This document shows positions 1 to 8,231 of a stretch of DNA of 64,000 nucleotides, one piece after another (within the stretch, counting starts at the first letter, position 1; each line of letters opens with the position of its first letter). The stretch is from Marinobacter maroccanus (GTDB taxonomy: Bacteria; Pseudomonadota; Gammaproteobacteria; Pseudomonadales; Oleiphilaceae), in contig NZ_PSSX01000005.1 of the NCBI RefSeq assembly GCF_002933275.1, forward strand, positions 62,001 through 126,000. The letters run 5' to 3'. A program made the position numbers and the translations under genes. Under the pieces are notes generated by a model. It was not told the DNA's origin and did no database searches. It worked only from the letters and a program-made list of their open reading frames with translations.

Positions 1-1531
1 CAGTGGGCTGTTCGACGCGCACAAAATCCGCGTGCTGGAGACCTCCGGTGCCAACGGTACCGGACGACGCAGAGGCCACTGTAAAGGGCGCCAGAGGTTT
101 CAACGGGTCATTGGCCCCGCCCACAGCGCCTGCGAGCAAAGCGAGGCCGTAGGCGAAAAGAACCAGGCCAAGGCCTTTACGGGTCCGCTCCCAACCTGCT
201 TTGGCGGCATCAAAGGCGCCCAACTGAACGCCGGTGATGGCAACAAGAAGGCCCCACAGCGTCAGTGCCAGCCACCCCGGGACCAGGCGCTCAACCAGCC
301 AGATCGCCACCGCCAGCAACATCACGCCATAGAAGTGTTTTACTGCGGTCATCCAGTGGCCGGTAGTTGGCAGCAGTTTGCGGCCTCCCACAGCCACCAG
401 AATCAATGGAATGCCCATGCCAAGGCCAAGTGCAAAAAGCGCGACTCCGCCGATTACGGCGTCCTGGGTGGTGGAGATATACAACAGGCTGCCAGCCAGC
501 GGCGCCGATACACAGGGCGATACAATCAGGGCGGACAGGGCGCCAATGCCAAAGATGCTGAAAACCCGGCTTCCGGTGAGCCGGTGGCTGGCGTCATTAA
601 GTGGTTCGCGAATGAAACGGGGCAGCTGAATTTCGAACAGGTCGAACATGGATAGCGCGAAGACCACGAACAGCAGGGCAAAGACGCTCAAAACCCAGGG
701 TGATTGCAATTGTGCCTGAAGGTTGAAGCTGGCCCCGAGAAGACCGGTCAACACGCCAGCTGCAGCGTAGGTCAGTGCCATGCCCAGAACGTAACTGCCC
801 GACAGGAGGAGGGCGTGCCCGGTGGTGCGCGTGTTTCTGCCGGAAACCAGCGATGAGATAATCGGTACCATGGGCAGAACGCAGGGCGTGAAGGTCAATC
901 CCAGCCCCAGTAAAAGAAAAACCCCTGCTATCACAAGGATGGATTGCTGGGCGAGAAAACCTGCAAGACCGGTGGCGGTCTCGGTGTCGACGGGGACGCT
1001 GCCACCTCCTGAAAAGCCGGCTGCCGAGGTCGTCTGCGAGCCAGAGCCACCACTACCCTGATAGAAAAGTACATCCCGGGTCTGGGGCGGGTAACACAAC
1101 CCCGCCTTGGCGCAACCCTGATAGGTTACCTGCAGTTGTGCTTCCCGGACGCCGGCGGGAAGCGAGACCGGAACACGGGCTTCAATGGGGTCGAAAAATA
1201 CCGTGGTTCGGCCGAAAAACTCGTCTTCCGTCACCGTTCCCTGCGCTGAAAATGTCGGTTCGCCGAGTTCGACCTCGGGATTGGTGGCCGTGATGCTCAC
1301 CCGTTCTCTGTAGAGGTAGTGCCCGGGTGTGATATCCCAGGTAAGAACCACAGCGTTAGCGTCAGTGGTGAAACTGAAGGGCAGCGCTTCGTCCACCGGC
1401 AGGAAACCACTACCCTGGCCGCCAAACAGGGAGCTTCCATTGCTGCCAAGGGCCCAGGCAGAAGGGGAGGTCAAAAGCATCAGGGTGAGTGCAAGAATCA
1501 GGTTTAGTGGATGCACCCGTTGACGTTTCAT
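1..1531 (-). CDS. dsbD: Thiol:disulfide interchange protein DsbD (C-terminal part beyond window)
   Basis: Inner-membrane reductase that passes electrons from cytoplasmic thioredoxin to periplasmic DsbC, DsbG and CcmG. The visible part has a signal peptide (KRQR, then a hydrophobic run ending SPSAWA). It is followed by the periplasmic alpha domain with the cysteine pair in GCAKAGLCYPP. The membrane beta domain carries the two redox cysteines in FTPCVLPMVP and SPCVSAPLAG. The thioredoxin-like gamma domain would start just at the left edge, so the gene is incomplete. Reading stays open to base 1. An in-frame ATG pair at 1555-1558 would add eight or nine residues; I prefer 1531 because it gives a standard signal peptide. 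It is divergent from epmC. Confidence 0.93.
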   Translation of the reverse strand, partial: MKRQRVHPLNLILALTLMLLTSPSAWALGSNGSSLFGGQGSGFLPVDEALPFSFTTDANAVVLTWDITPGHYLYRERVSITATNPEVELGEPTFSAQGTVTEDEFFGRTTVFFDPIEARVPVSLPAGVREAQLQVTYQGCAKAGLCYPPQTRDVLFYQGSGGSGSQTTSAAGFSGGGSVPVDTETATGLAGFLAQQSILVIAGVFLLLGLGLTFTPCVLPMVPIISSLVSGRNTRTTGHALLLSGSYVLGMALTYAAAGVLTGLLGASFNLQAQLQSPWVLSVFALLFVVFALSMFDLFEIQLPRFIREPLNDASHRLTGSRVFSIFGIGALSALIVSPCVSAPLAGSLLYISTTQDAVIGGVALFALGLGMGIPLILVAVGGRKLLPTTGHWMTAVKHFYGVMLLAVAIWLVERLVPGWLALTLWGLLVAITGVQLGAFDAAKAGWERTRKGLGLVLFAYGLALLAGAVGGANDPLKPLAPFTVASASSGTVGTGGLQHADFVRVEQPT

Positions 1532-1718
1532 CTTTGTGACTGCAGCGAAAGCCATCATTGATTTTAGGATTTCCCGGTTAGTGTCTCTTTGATCGGATTC
1601 TTTTAAAGTCGGACTGTTACAGCCCAACTGCCACCGGCTCACGCCAGCAATGGACACCAGGGGGCTGTCAAAGTTCCCTCTGGTATTGGGGGCGGTAAAG
1701 TCGCACAATAGCCACCCA

Positions 1719-2309
1719 ATGAATCACAGTCCAAATGATCTTATCATGCTGTTTAATGACCTTTTCCGGGAAGCATACCGGACAGTTCTGGTCAAAGGCA
1801 GTGATGAACCTGAATACTTGCCTGCCAGCGGGCCCGAAGGCCTCGCTCAGGTTGTTTTTGCTCACGGCTATTATGCCAGCGCTTTGCATGAAATAAGCCA
1901 CTGGTGTATTGCTGGTGAGCACCGGCGCACACTTCACGACTATGGTTACTGGTACTGTCCGGATGGCCGTACACTGCAGCAACAAGAGGCTTTCGAGCAG
2001 GTCGAGGTCAAGCCACAGGCCATTGAATGGTTGTTTTCGGTGGCTGCGGGTTCCCGATTTAACATCAGCGTGGACAACCTTTCCGGAGTTGGCGCCGCCA
2101 ATGAACAGCGGTTCCGTCACAACGTTCGGAACCAGGCGGGCGAGTATCTGGTAAGGGGGCTGCCGCCCCGGGCCCAGACATTTTTTGATTCGCTGGCAAC
2201 ATTTTATGGAACCGGAGAAGCCATTGAAGAGCGCTGGCATGAAGATGCCCGGCGTATCGCTCCGTTATATTCTGAATCAGGACATTCCCAGGAAACTGAG
2301 ACTTTATGA
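1719..2309 (+). CDS. epmC: Elongation factor P hydroxylase EpmC (YfcM family)
   Basis: Hydroxylates the beta-lysyl-lysine of elongation factor P after EpmA/EpmB have attached it, the last step of EF-P maturation. The 196-residue product matches the family along its length: VFAHGYYASALHEISHWCIA, the GYWYCPDGR block, and VEVKPQA. The HEISHW motif with nearby acidic residues supplies the likely iron ligands. The start at MNHSPND was chosen because the family begins there; 23 further in-frame codons upstream are not conserved. The stop overlaps the rhlB start by four bases (ATGA), so the two genes are likely translated together. Confidence 0.93.
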   Translation: MNHSPNDLIMLFNDLFREAYRTVLVKGSDEPEYLPASGPEGLAQVVFAHGYYASALHEISHWCIAGEHRRTLHDYGYWYCPDGRTLQQQEAFEQVEVKPQAIEWLFSVAAGSRFNISVDNLSGVGAANEQRFRHNVRNQAGEYLVRGLPPRAQTFFDSLATFYGTGEAIEERWHEDARRIAPLYSESGHSQETETL

Positions 2310-3589
2310 CATCTGACCCAAAACACACCGGCGACCTGAGATTCAGCGATCTGAACCTCGACAAGCGTTTGCTGGATGCCATTACGGCCATTGGTTTTGA
2401 ATACTGCACACCCATTCAGGCAGAAACACTGCCCTGGACCCTGGCCTGCGAAGATCTGATTGGTCAGGCGCAGACCGGCACCGGTAAAACCGCTGCGTTT
2501 CTGATTACGGCAATCCAGAGCTTGTTGGAAACCCCGATTCCCGAGAAAGACCGTTTTGCCTCTGAGCCCCGGGTGCTTGCCCTGGCTCCTACCCGGGAAC
2601 TGGCCATGCAGATCGCGAAGGATGCAGAGCAATTATGCCAGCACACCGGGCATAACGTGGTGACGGTTGTGGGCGGCATGAACTATGACAAGCAGCGGGA
2701 CCAGCTGCAGAACGAGATCGTTGACATTCTCGTTGCGACCCCGGGGCGCCTGATCGACTTTCTCGGCTCCCAGGATGTTTTCCTGGACCAGCTCGACATC
2801 CTGATTCTTGATGAAGCTGATCGCATGCTCGACATGGGCTTCATTCCGGATGTGAAGCGGATCATCCGCAAGTGCACGCCCAAGGACGAACGCCAGACCC
2901 TTCTGTTCAGTGCTACCTTCAACCAGGATGTGCTGAACCTTGCCTCCATGTGGACCAGCAACGCAGAGTTCGTCGAAATAGAGCCGGAACAGAAGACGGC
3001 GGAGCGGGTTGAACAGACGGTGTACCTGGTGGGCGACGATGAGAAGCTTCCGGTACTGGTGAATTTCCTGAAACGGCCGGAAGTGGAAAAGGCGCTGGTG
3101 TTTGCCAATCGCCGGGATCAGTGCCGCGACCTGGAAGAAGACTTGAGGAACCAGGGAGTCAAGGTGGCTCTGATGTCTGGCGAGATCGCCCAGAACAAAC
3201 GCCTTAAAACCCTTGACCAGTTCAAGAAGGGCAGTATCCAGGTGCTGGTTGCCACCGACGTGGCCGGCCGTGGCATTCACGTGAACGGCGTGACCCACGT
3301 TTTCAACTACAATCTGCCGGATAATGCCGAGGATTATGTGCACCGTATCGGGCGTACGGGCCGGGCCGGCAAGCATGGGGTTTCCATCAGTTTTGCTGGT
3401 GAGGACGATTCTTTCGCGCTGCCGGCCATCGAAACGTACATCAGCCAGAAACTGAAGACCGCGGTGCCCGATGAGGCGCTCATGGCAACGATGGACAACC
3501 CGCCGATCACCCGCAAACGTGGCCGACGCCCCCAGGGTTCAGGTGGTCGTGGCCAGGGTGGTCGCAATCAGCGTCAGCGCAGGAACTGA
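2306..3589 (+). CDS. rhlB: DEAD-box ATP-dependent RNA helicase RhlB
   Basis: RNA helicase; in enterobacteria RhlB unwinds RNA for the RNase E degradosome. All helicase motifs are present in order: the Q motif (GFEYCTPIQAETLP), AQTGTGKT (about residue 52), PTRELA, TPGR, DEAD, SAT, then in the second domain VATDVAGRGIH and HRIGRTGRAG. The tail after about residue 395 is a basic Arg/Gly-rich extension, as in RhlB and other RNA-binding helicases. The segments EPEQKT and LPAIETYI favour RhlB over RhlE or SrmB. It is coupled to epmC by an ATGA overlap. Whether it joins a degradosome here cannot be seen. Confidence 0.9.
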   Translation: MTSDPKHTGDLRFSDLNLDKRLLDAITAIGFEYCTPIQAETLPWTLACEDLIGQAQTGTGKTAAFLITAIQSLLETPIPEKDRFASEPRVLALAPTRELAMQIAKDAEQLCQHTGHNVVTVVGGMNYDKQRDQLQNEIVDILVATPGRLIDFLGSQDVFLDQLDILILDEADRMLDMGFIPDVKRIIRKCTPKDERQTLLFSATFNQDVLNLASMWTSNAEFVEIEPEQKTAERVEQTVYLVGDDEKLPVLVNFLKRPEVEKALVFANRRDQCRDLEEDLRNQGVKVALMSGEIAQNKRLKTLDQFKKGSIQVLVATDVAGRGIHVNGVTHVFNYNLPDNAEDYVHRIGRTGRAGKHGVSISFAGEDDSFALPAIETYISQKLKTAVPDEALMATMDNPPITRKRGRRPQGSGGRGQGGRNQRQRRN

Positions 3590-3606
3590 CAGGGCCGGAC
3601 ATCATC

Positions 3607-4758
3607 ATGTTGATCGTAGCAGACGAAAACATCCCCCTACTGGACTCCTTCTTTGGCGATATCGGTGAGATTCGGCGGGTGTCCGGTCGAACCATGTCGA
3701 ACGCGGATGTCCGGGACGCCGACATACTGCTGGTTCGTTCTGTCACCAGGGTAAATCGTGAGCTTCTGGAGAGCAGTCGGGTCCGATTTGTGGGTACAAC
3801 CACCATCGGTACCGATCATGTTGATCTCGACTGGCTCGAACAGGCGGGGATTCGGTTCTCTGCGGCGCCGGGATGCAACGCCAACAGTGTCGCCGAGTAT
3901 GTGTTGTCCGTACTATCACTGCATGCTGAACGGCGTGGACTTTCAGATTGGTCCCAGCTCAGCGTTGGCATCGTGGGTGTTGGTAATGTTGGCGGTGAGC
4001 TGGCCCACAAGCTGGAGCGCCTTGGATTCGATGTGCGCCTTTGCGATCCCCCCAGAGCAGACCGGGAAGAGGGCGATCAGGAGTTTGTGGCGCTTGAAGA
4101 AGCCATGAAGTGTGATGTGGTGTCCCTGCACACACCTCTGACCCGGGAGGGAAGCCATCCCACGTTTCATATGATCGGGCAAGCCGAGCTTGAAACCCTG
4201 GGAGCGAACCAGCTTCTTATCAATGCCGGTCGGGGTGAGGTCATCGACTCGTCTGCGCTACTGGCACGCCTGGACCAGGGCAATGCCCCCACCTTCGCGC
4301 TGGATGTCTGGGAACAGGAGCCCAGGATTCATCCTGAGCTGGTTGATCGTGTCTGGCTGGCGACACCGCACATTGCCGGGTATAGCCTGGAAGGCAAGGT
4401 TCAGGGTACGGAGATGATCTATCAGGCCCTGAGTCAGTTTTTGGGTCTTCCGGTTCGCAAAAAGGCGGGACAGTTTCTGCCGGAGCCCGCGCTGAGCAAG
4501 ATTTCCTTCACCAGCTCTGCGCAGGAAGAGGATGCGATCCGGATTGCGCTGAGGGCCTGCTATGACCCTCGCCGGGACGATGCCCGGCTTCGCAACGTTA
4601 TGACGGGATCTCTGGAAGAGAGGGGCGCAGCGTTTGACAGGCTGCGTCGGGACTATCCCGTTCGTCGGGAATGCTCCAGCCTGAAGATTCAGCTCAAAGG
4701 AACCAGCAAATCCCTGCAGGACAGTTTCCGGGCTATCGGATTCAAACTGAAAATCTGA
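3607..4758 (+). CDS. pdxB: Erythronate-4-phosphate dehydrogenase PdxB
   Basis: Second step of de novo pyridoxal 5'-phosphate synthesis: oxidises 4-phospho-D-erythronate. This 383-residue D-2-hydroxyacid dehydrogenase has the NAD-binding Rossmann motif GVGNVGGELAHKL (about residue 120), NAGRGEVID with the active-site arginine region, and ATPHIAGYS with the catalytic histidine. The C-terminal 90 residues form the PdxB-specific dimerisation domain, which other members lack. It lies 17 bases after rhlB on the same strand and ends at a strong hairpin (4776-4811). Confidence 0.94.
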   Translation: MLIVADENIPLLDSFFGDIGEIRRVSGRTMSNADVRDADILLVRSVTRVNRELLESSRVRFVGTTTIGTDHVDLDWLEQAGIRFSAAPGCNANSVAEYVLSVLSLHAERRGLSDWSQLSVGIVGVGNVGGELAHKLERLGFDVRLCDPPRADREEGDQEFVALEEAMKCDVVSLHTPLTREGSHPTFHMIGQAELETLGANQLLINAGRGEVIDSSALLARLDQGNAPTFALDVWEQEPRIHPELVDRVWLATPHIAGYSLEGKVQGTEMIYQALSQFLGLPVRKKAGQFLPEPALSKISFTSSAQEEDAIRIALRACYDPRRDDARLRNVMTGSLEERGAAFDRLRRDYPVRRECSSLKIQLKGTSKSLQDSFRAIGFKLKI

Positions 4759-4775
4759 TCGTCGCCTTCCCCATG

Positions 4776-4811
4776 CAAGAAAGCCGGGGTCTTGGGGCCC
4801 CGGCTTTCTTG
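4776..4811. terminator. Bidirectional terminator between pdxB and htpX
   Basis: Perfect 14-base stem (CAAGAAAGCCGGGG pairing with CCCCGGCTTTCTTG) and an eight-base loop. It begins 17 bases after the pdxB stop and ends one base before the htpX stop, between convergent genes. A/T-rich bases lie at the outer ends of both arms, so it can serve both strands. Confidence 0.85.
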
Positions 4812-4812
4812 T

Positions 4813-5694
4813 TTACAGCCTGGCGCTCTGCAACGCCTCTATGCGGTCTTCCAGTGGCGGATGGGTCATGAACAGGGCACTCAGGCCGCCTCTGGCCCCC
4901 CGGTTTATGCCAAATGCCTGAAGACTGTCGGGCATCTGGTCCGGCACCTCGCTTTCCTGCTTCAGCCTCGCCAGCGCGCTGATCATGGCTGAGCGACCCG
5001 CCAGCTGGGCACCGGCAATATCCGCCCGGAATTCCCGGCGGCGGGAGAACCAGAACACGATCGTGCTGGCCAGAATACCCAGAACGATCTCGGCAACAAT
5101 GCTGACCGCGAAAAAGCCGAGCCCGTGCCCGCTTTCATTCTTGAAGATCACCCGGTCGACAAAGGAGCCGATCACCCGGGACGCGAAGATGACGAAGGTA
5201 TTCACCACACCCTGAATCAACGCCAGCGTCACCATGTCACCATTGGCAACATGGCCGATTTCGTGGCCCAGGACTGCCCGGATCTCATCCTTGTTGAACC
5301 GATGTAACAGACCTTCACTGACGGCCACCAGCGCATCGTTCTTGTTCCAGCCCGTTGCGAAGGCATTGGACTGGGACGCCGGAAAAATAGCGACCTCGGG
5401 CATGCCGATACCGGCGTTTTTGGCCAACTCCGCCACAGTGTCCACCAGCCAGCGCTCGGCAGGAGTTCGCGGGGAATCAATGACCCGGGCCTTGGTGCTC
5501 CACTTGGCCATCCGCTTGGATATCAGCAGTGACACGATGGCGCCCGCGAATCCGAAGACCGCAGCGAAAGCCAGCAAAGAGCCATACTGAATGCCATTTT
5601 GGGCGAGATAGCTGTCCACGCCGAGCAGTCGCAACGTGAAACTGGCGACAAGGATTACAGCAAGGTTGGTTGCCAGAAACAGCAGAATACGCAT
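4813..5694 (-). CDS. htpX: Membrane zinc metalloprotease HtpX
   Basis: M48-family protease of the inner membrane that degrades misfolded membrane proteins, overlapping in role with FtsH. The 293-residue product has two N-terminal membrane segments (about residues 5-22 and 35-55), the zinc motif HEIGH followed by VANGDM (about residue 140), two more hydrophobic stretches, and a downstream glutamate in [11 protein letters not shown] as third zinc ligand. The start at [10 protein letters not shown] matches the family. It is read alone on the minus strand. The candidate promoter is of sigma-70 type, and I see no convincing heat-shock sigma site. Confidence 0.94.
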   Translation of the reverse strand: MRILLFLATNLAVILVASFTLRLLGVDSYLAQNGIQYGSLLAFAAVFGFAGAIVSLLISKRMAKWSTKARVIDSPRTPAERWLVDTVAELAKNAGIGMPEVAIFPASQSNAFATGWNKNDALVAVSEGLLHRFNKDEIRAVLGHEIGHVANGDMVTLALIQGVVNTFVIFASRVIGSFVDRVIFKNESGHGLGFFAVSIVAEIVLGILASTIVFWFSRRREFRADIAGAQLAGRSAMISALARLKQESEVPDQMPDSLQAFGINRGARGGLSALFMTHPPLEDRIEALQSARL

Positions 5695-5744
5695 GTTGGT
5701 TCCCTGATCAGTTCGTCACAGAAAATAAAGCCGTCATTCAGACC

Positions 5745-5774
5745 GTTATATGCGGCCACGGTTCAATCAATCAA
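5745..5774 (-). promoter_or_regulatory. Candidate htpX promoter with overlapping hairpin
   Basis: On the minus strand TTGATT and TATAAC are separated by 18 bases, about 50 bases before the htpX start. The -35 bases sit inside an eight-base inverted repeat (AATCAACG / CGTTGATT, 5769-5790) with a six-base loop that touches the stop codon of the upstream gene. The repeat could be a weak terminator of that gene or an operator for htpX. Confidence 0.45.
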
Positions 5775-5789
5775 CGAGCTTACGTTGAT

Positions 5790-6260
5790 TTAATAATTGC
5801 CGCGGTCCGCGAAGAAGGTTGTCTGCATGATCTGGCTGATTCGGGCGGAGTTGCCGCTGCGCAGCGCAGTCCGGATCAGATGAATGTGAGTGGAAAGGTC
5901 TTCTTTGACTGAAGGAGGCAAGGAACTGGCCGAGCCTTCCTCGGGGACTCCGAACTCCCTGGCCAAGGCCTGTGGCGCCGGGGAGCTCAGGCGGATAAAA
6001 GCGTCTCGGGTCAGTACAGCCTGATCCAGTGCCTCCTGGCGAATGGTGTCAATATACCTGAGCAGGCCTTCCTCCGAAAGCCAGAGCAGGGCGCCAAAAC
6101 AGGCCATGTGCCGTTTGCTGTGAAGACCAAATTCGTCCGGCTCATCCGGACCGGCAATGTCCTCGACGAACAGGTTTATCCGGCGCGGAAATGCGCCGTA
6201 TAGCTGTACCAGGGCAATGGCCGCGTCTTTGTAGAATTCCTCGACGTGTATATCCGCCAT
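5790..6260 (-). CDS. Conserved hypothetical protein, 156 residues
   Basis: I do not recognise a named family. The product is acidic, soluble and predicted largely helical, with no signal peptide, membrane segment or cysteine cluster. The most distinctive parts are an N-terminal YGAFPRRINLFVEDI block and HSKRHMACFGALLWLSEEG in the middle. It lies 11 bases downstream of alaA on the same strand, so it is probably co-transcribed with it. Codon use looks like that of its neighbours, which supports a real gene. A function cannot be inferred. Confidence 0.75.
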   Translation of the reverse strand: MADIHVEEFYKDAAIALVQLYGAFPRRINLFVEDIAGPDEPDEFGLHSKRHMACFGALLWLSEEGLLRYIDTIRQEALDQAVLTRDAFIRLSSPAPQALAREFGVPEEGSASSLPPSVKEDLSTHIHLIRTALRSGNSARISQIMQTTFFADRGNY

Positions 6261-6271
6261 GGTCTGCCCCG

Positions 6272-7486
6272 TTATTGCTGGTATTGGCCAAGGAAATTGC
6301 CGAGTCGGCCCATGGCGTCCTCAAGGGTATCTTCCCGTGGCAGGAACACCACTCTCAGGTGTTGCTTGTCATCAATATTAAAGGCCGAACCCTGTACCAG
6401 CAGGATTTTTTCCTGAAGAAGCAGGTCCAGAACCAGCTTTTCATCATTCACGATGGGGAAGTGCTTCGGATCCAGTTTCGGGAACAGGTACAACGCACCC
6501 TGAGGCTTGACACAGCTTACCCCCGGAATGTCGTTGAGCATCCGCCAGGCGGTCTCCCGCTGCTCATACAGCCGCCCTTCTGGTGCCACCAGATCGTTAA
6601 TGGACTGGTAGCCCCCCAATGCTGTCTGAATGGCCAACTGGGCCGGAACATTGGCGCAGAGCCGCATGTTGGAGAGCATGTCGATGCCCTCGATCAGATC
6701 CTTTGCCCGATGCTTGGCACCACTGACAATCATCCAGCCGGAACGGTAACCGGCTGCGCGGTAGTTCTTGGACAGGCCGTTATAGGTGAAGAAAAGCACA
6801 TCATCGGCCAGTGAGGCGGTGGAAATATGCTGGGTACCGTCATACAGAATCTTGTCGTAGATCTCGTCGGACAGGATGATCAGGTTGTGCTTGCGGGCCA
6901 GTTCGATGACCTGTTCCAGAAGCTCCTTCGAATACACGGCCCCGGTCGGGTTATTGGGGTTGATCAGCACAATGGCACGGGTACGCCGGGTAATTTTCTT
7001 GCGGATATCATCGATATCCGGAAACCAGTCCTGCTGTTCGTCGCAGCGATAATGCACGGGCTTGCCGCTGGAGAGCGTGACAGCAGCAGTCCACAGGGGA
7101 TAATCCGGGGCCGGGATAAGCACCTCGTCACCGGTGTTCAACATGGCCTGCATGGTCATGACGATCAGCTCGCTGACGCCGTTACCCAGGAAAATATCGT
7201 CAATATCGACTTTATCGATGCCCCGTTGCTGGCAGTAGTGCATGACTGCCTTGCGGGCAGAGAACAGGCCCTTTGATTCCACATAGCCCTGGGCCAGGTG
7301 CATGTTGTAGATCACGTCCTGCTGGATCTCTTCGGGGACATCCAGCTCGAAGGCGGCAGGGTTGCCGATGTTGAGCTTGAGTACCCGATGCCCCTCTTCT
7401 TCGAGTCGACGCGCTTCCCGCAGAACTACGCCACGGATTTCATAACACACGTTATCCAGCTTGGCGGATTTGTAGTAGTTCTGCAT
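6272..7486 (-). CDS. alaA: Alanine-synthesizing aminotransferase AlaA
   Basis: PLP-dependent class I aminotransferase making alanine from pyruvate and glutamate. The 404-residue product is collinear with AlaA: KLNIGNPAAF, GNGVSELIVM, PAPDYPLWTAAV, NPNNPTGAVYSKELL, SDEIYDKILYD, and the PLP lysine in NGLSKNYRAAGYRSGWM. The C-terminal PQGALYLFPKLD block is also conserved. It has a clear upstream promoter and leads a two-gene unit with the unknown gene downstream. Confidence 0.93.
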   Translation of the reverse strand: MQNYYKSAKLDNVCYEIRGVVLREARRLEEEGHRVLKLNIGNPAAFELDVPEEIQQDVIYNMHLAQGYVESKGLFSARKAVMHYCQQRGIDKVDIDDIFLGNGVSELIVMTMQAMLNTGDEVLIPAPDYPLWTAAVTLSSGKPVHYRCDEQQDWFPDIDDIRKKITRRTRAIVLINPNNPTGAVYSKELLEQVIELARKHNLIILSDEIYDKILYDGTQHISTASLADDVLFFTYNGLSKNYRAAGYRSGWMIVSGAKHRAKDLIEGIDMLSNMRLCANVPAQLAIQTALGGYQSINDLVAPEGRLYEQRETAWRMLNDIPGVSCVKPQGALYLFPKLDPKHFPIVNDEKLVLDLLLQEKILLVQGSAFNIDDKQHLRVVFLPREDTLEDAMGRLGNFLGQYQQ

Positions 7487-7547
7487 AAGACCCGGACGTC
7501 CTTCTTTTGAGATCGAAAAATGGCACCTGCCAATACGACAGGCCTTT

Positions 7548-7575
7548 ATTCTAGCGGAGCGAGGGCCAGCGGCAA
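7548..7575 (-). promoter_or_regulatory. Candidate sigma-70 promoter of alaA
   Basis: Minus strand TTGCCG, 16-base spacer, TAGAAT, about 62 bases before the alaA start. AAGAAGGA lies between promoter and start as a ribosome-binding site. Confidence 0.6.
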
Positions 7576-7739
7576 CAGGGGAATTATGATGAATTGTGTC
7601 GTGTTAAGGCAGATTTAGCTCACAAACCTGAACCGGTTTTTGAAAATCGAGCCTGTAGCGTCTGCATTGCCATGGTTTTTTGCTCTGTGTTGTGAACAAT
7701 GGTCCGGTCAGAACGCAAAAACATCAAAGGGAAAATCTT

Positions 7740-8231
7740 ATGGCAGGCGAGACGGTCTACGATTTCACGGTCCGGGATATCAAGGGTAACGAGAAAAGCA
7801 TGGCAGAGTATCAGGGCAACGTGCTCCTGATCGTGAACACCGCCAGTAAATGCGGCTTTACGCCCCAGTTCGAGGGCTTGCAGTCCCTTCACAAGGAATT
7901 GGGCGATAAAGGCTTTGAGGTTCTGGGCTTTCCCTGTAATCAGTTCCTGAATCAGGACCCGGGCGACGAGGATGCGATCAGTCAGTTCTGCAGTCTGAAC
8001 TACGGGGTCGATTTCCCCATGTTCTCCAAGATTGACGTCAATGGCGATGGCGCCCATCCGCTATTCCGCTTTCTCAAGCGCGAAGCCAAGGGACTTATGG
8101 GATCTGAGAAGGTGAAGTGGAACTTTACCAAATTTCTGGTCGGGCCCGATGGCAAAGTCGTTCGCCGCTATCCGCCTACTACAAAACCTGAAGATATCCG
8201 GGCCGACATCGAGAAGCTGCTAACGGACTGA
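7740..8231 (+). CDS. Glutathione peroxidase family protein (thioredoxin-fold peroxidase)
   Basis: Reduces hydroperoxides using thiols. The 163-residue product has the peroxidatic cysteine in NTASKCGFTPQ (about residue 36), the FPCNQF block with a second cysteine, and WNFTKFLV with the catalytic Trp and Asn. The usual GGQEPG stretch reads LNQDPG. It uses cysteine rather than selenocysteine, as in bacterial BtuE-like enzymes, which usually prefer thioredoxin. The start at MAGETVYDF follows AAAGGGAAA; 20 upstream in-frame codons are unlikely to be used. Its 3' end overlaps the convergent sensor kinase gene by 12 bases. Confidence 0.9.
   Translation: MAGETVYDFTVRDIKGNEKSMAEYQGNVLLIVNTASKCGFTPQFEGLQSLHKELGDKGFEVLGFPCNQFLNQDPGDEDAISQFCSLNYGVDFPMFSKIDVNGDGAHPLFRFLKREAKGLMGSEKVKWNFTKFLVGPDGKVVRRYPPTTKPEDIRADIEKLLTD

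Noticed and set aside
32..655. A plus-strand open frame of 207 codons at the left edge
   Set aside because: The minus strand here encodes the DsbD membrane domain with both redox cysteines.
5695..5789. A heat-shock (sigma-32) promoter before htpX
   Set aside because: I looked for CTTGAAA and CCCCAT-type boxes at proper spacing and found none.
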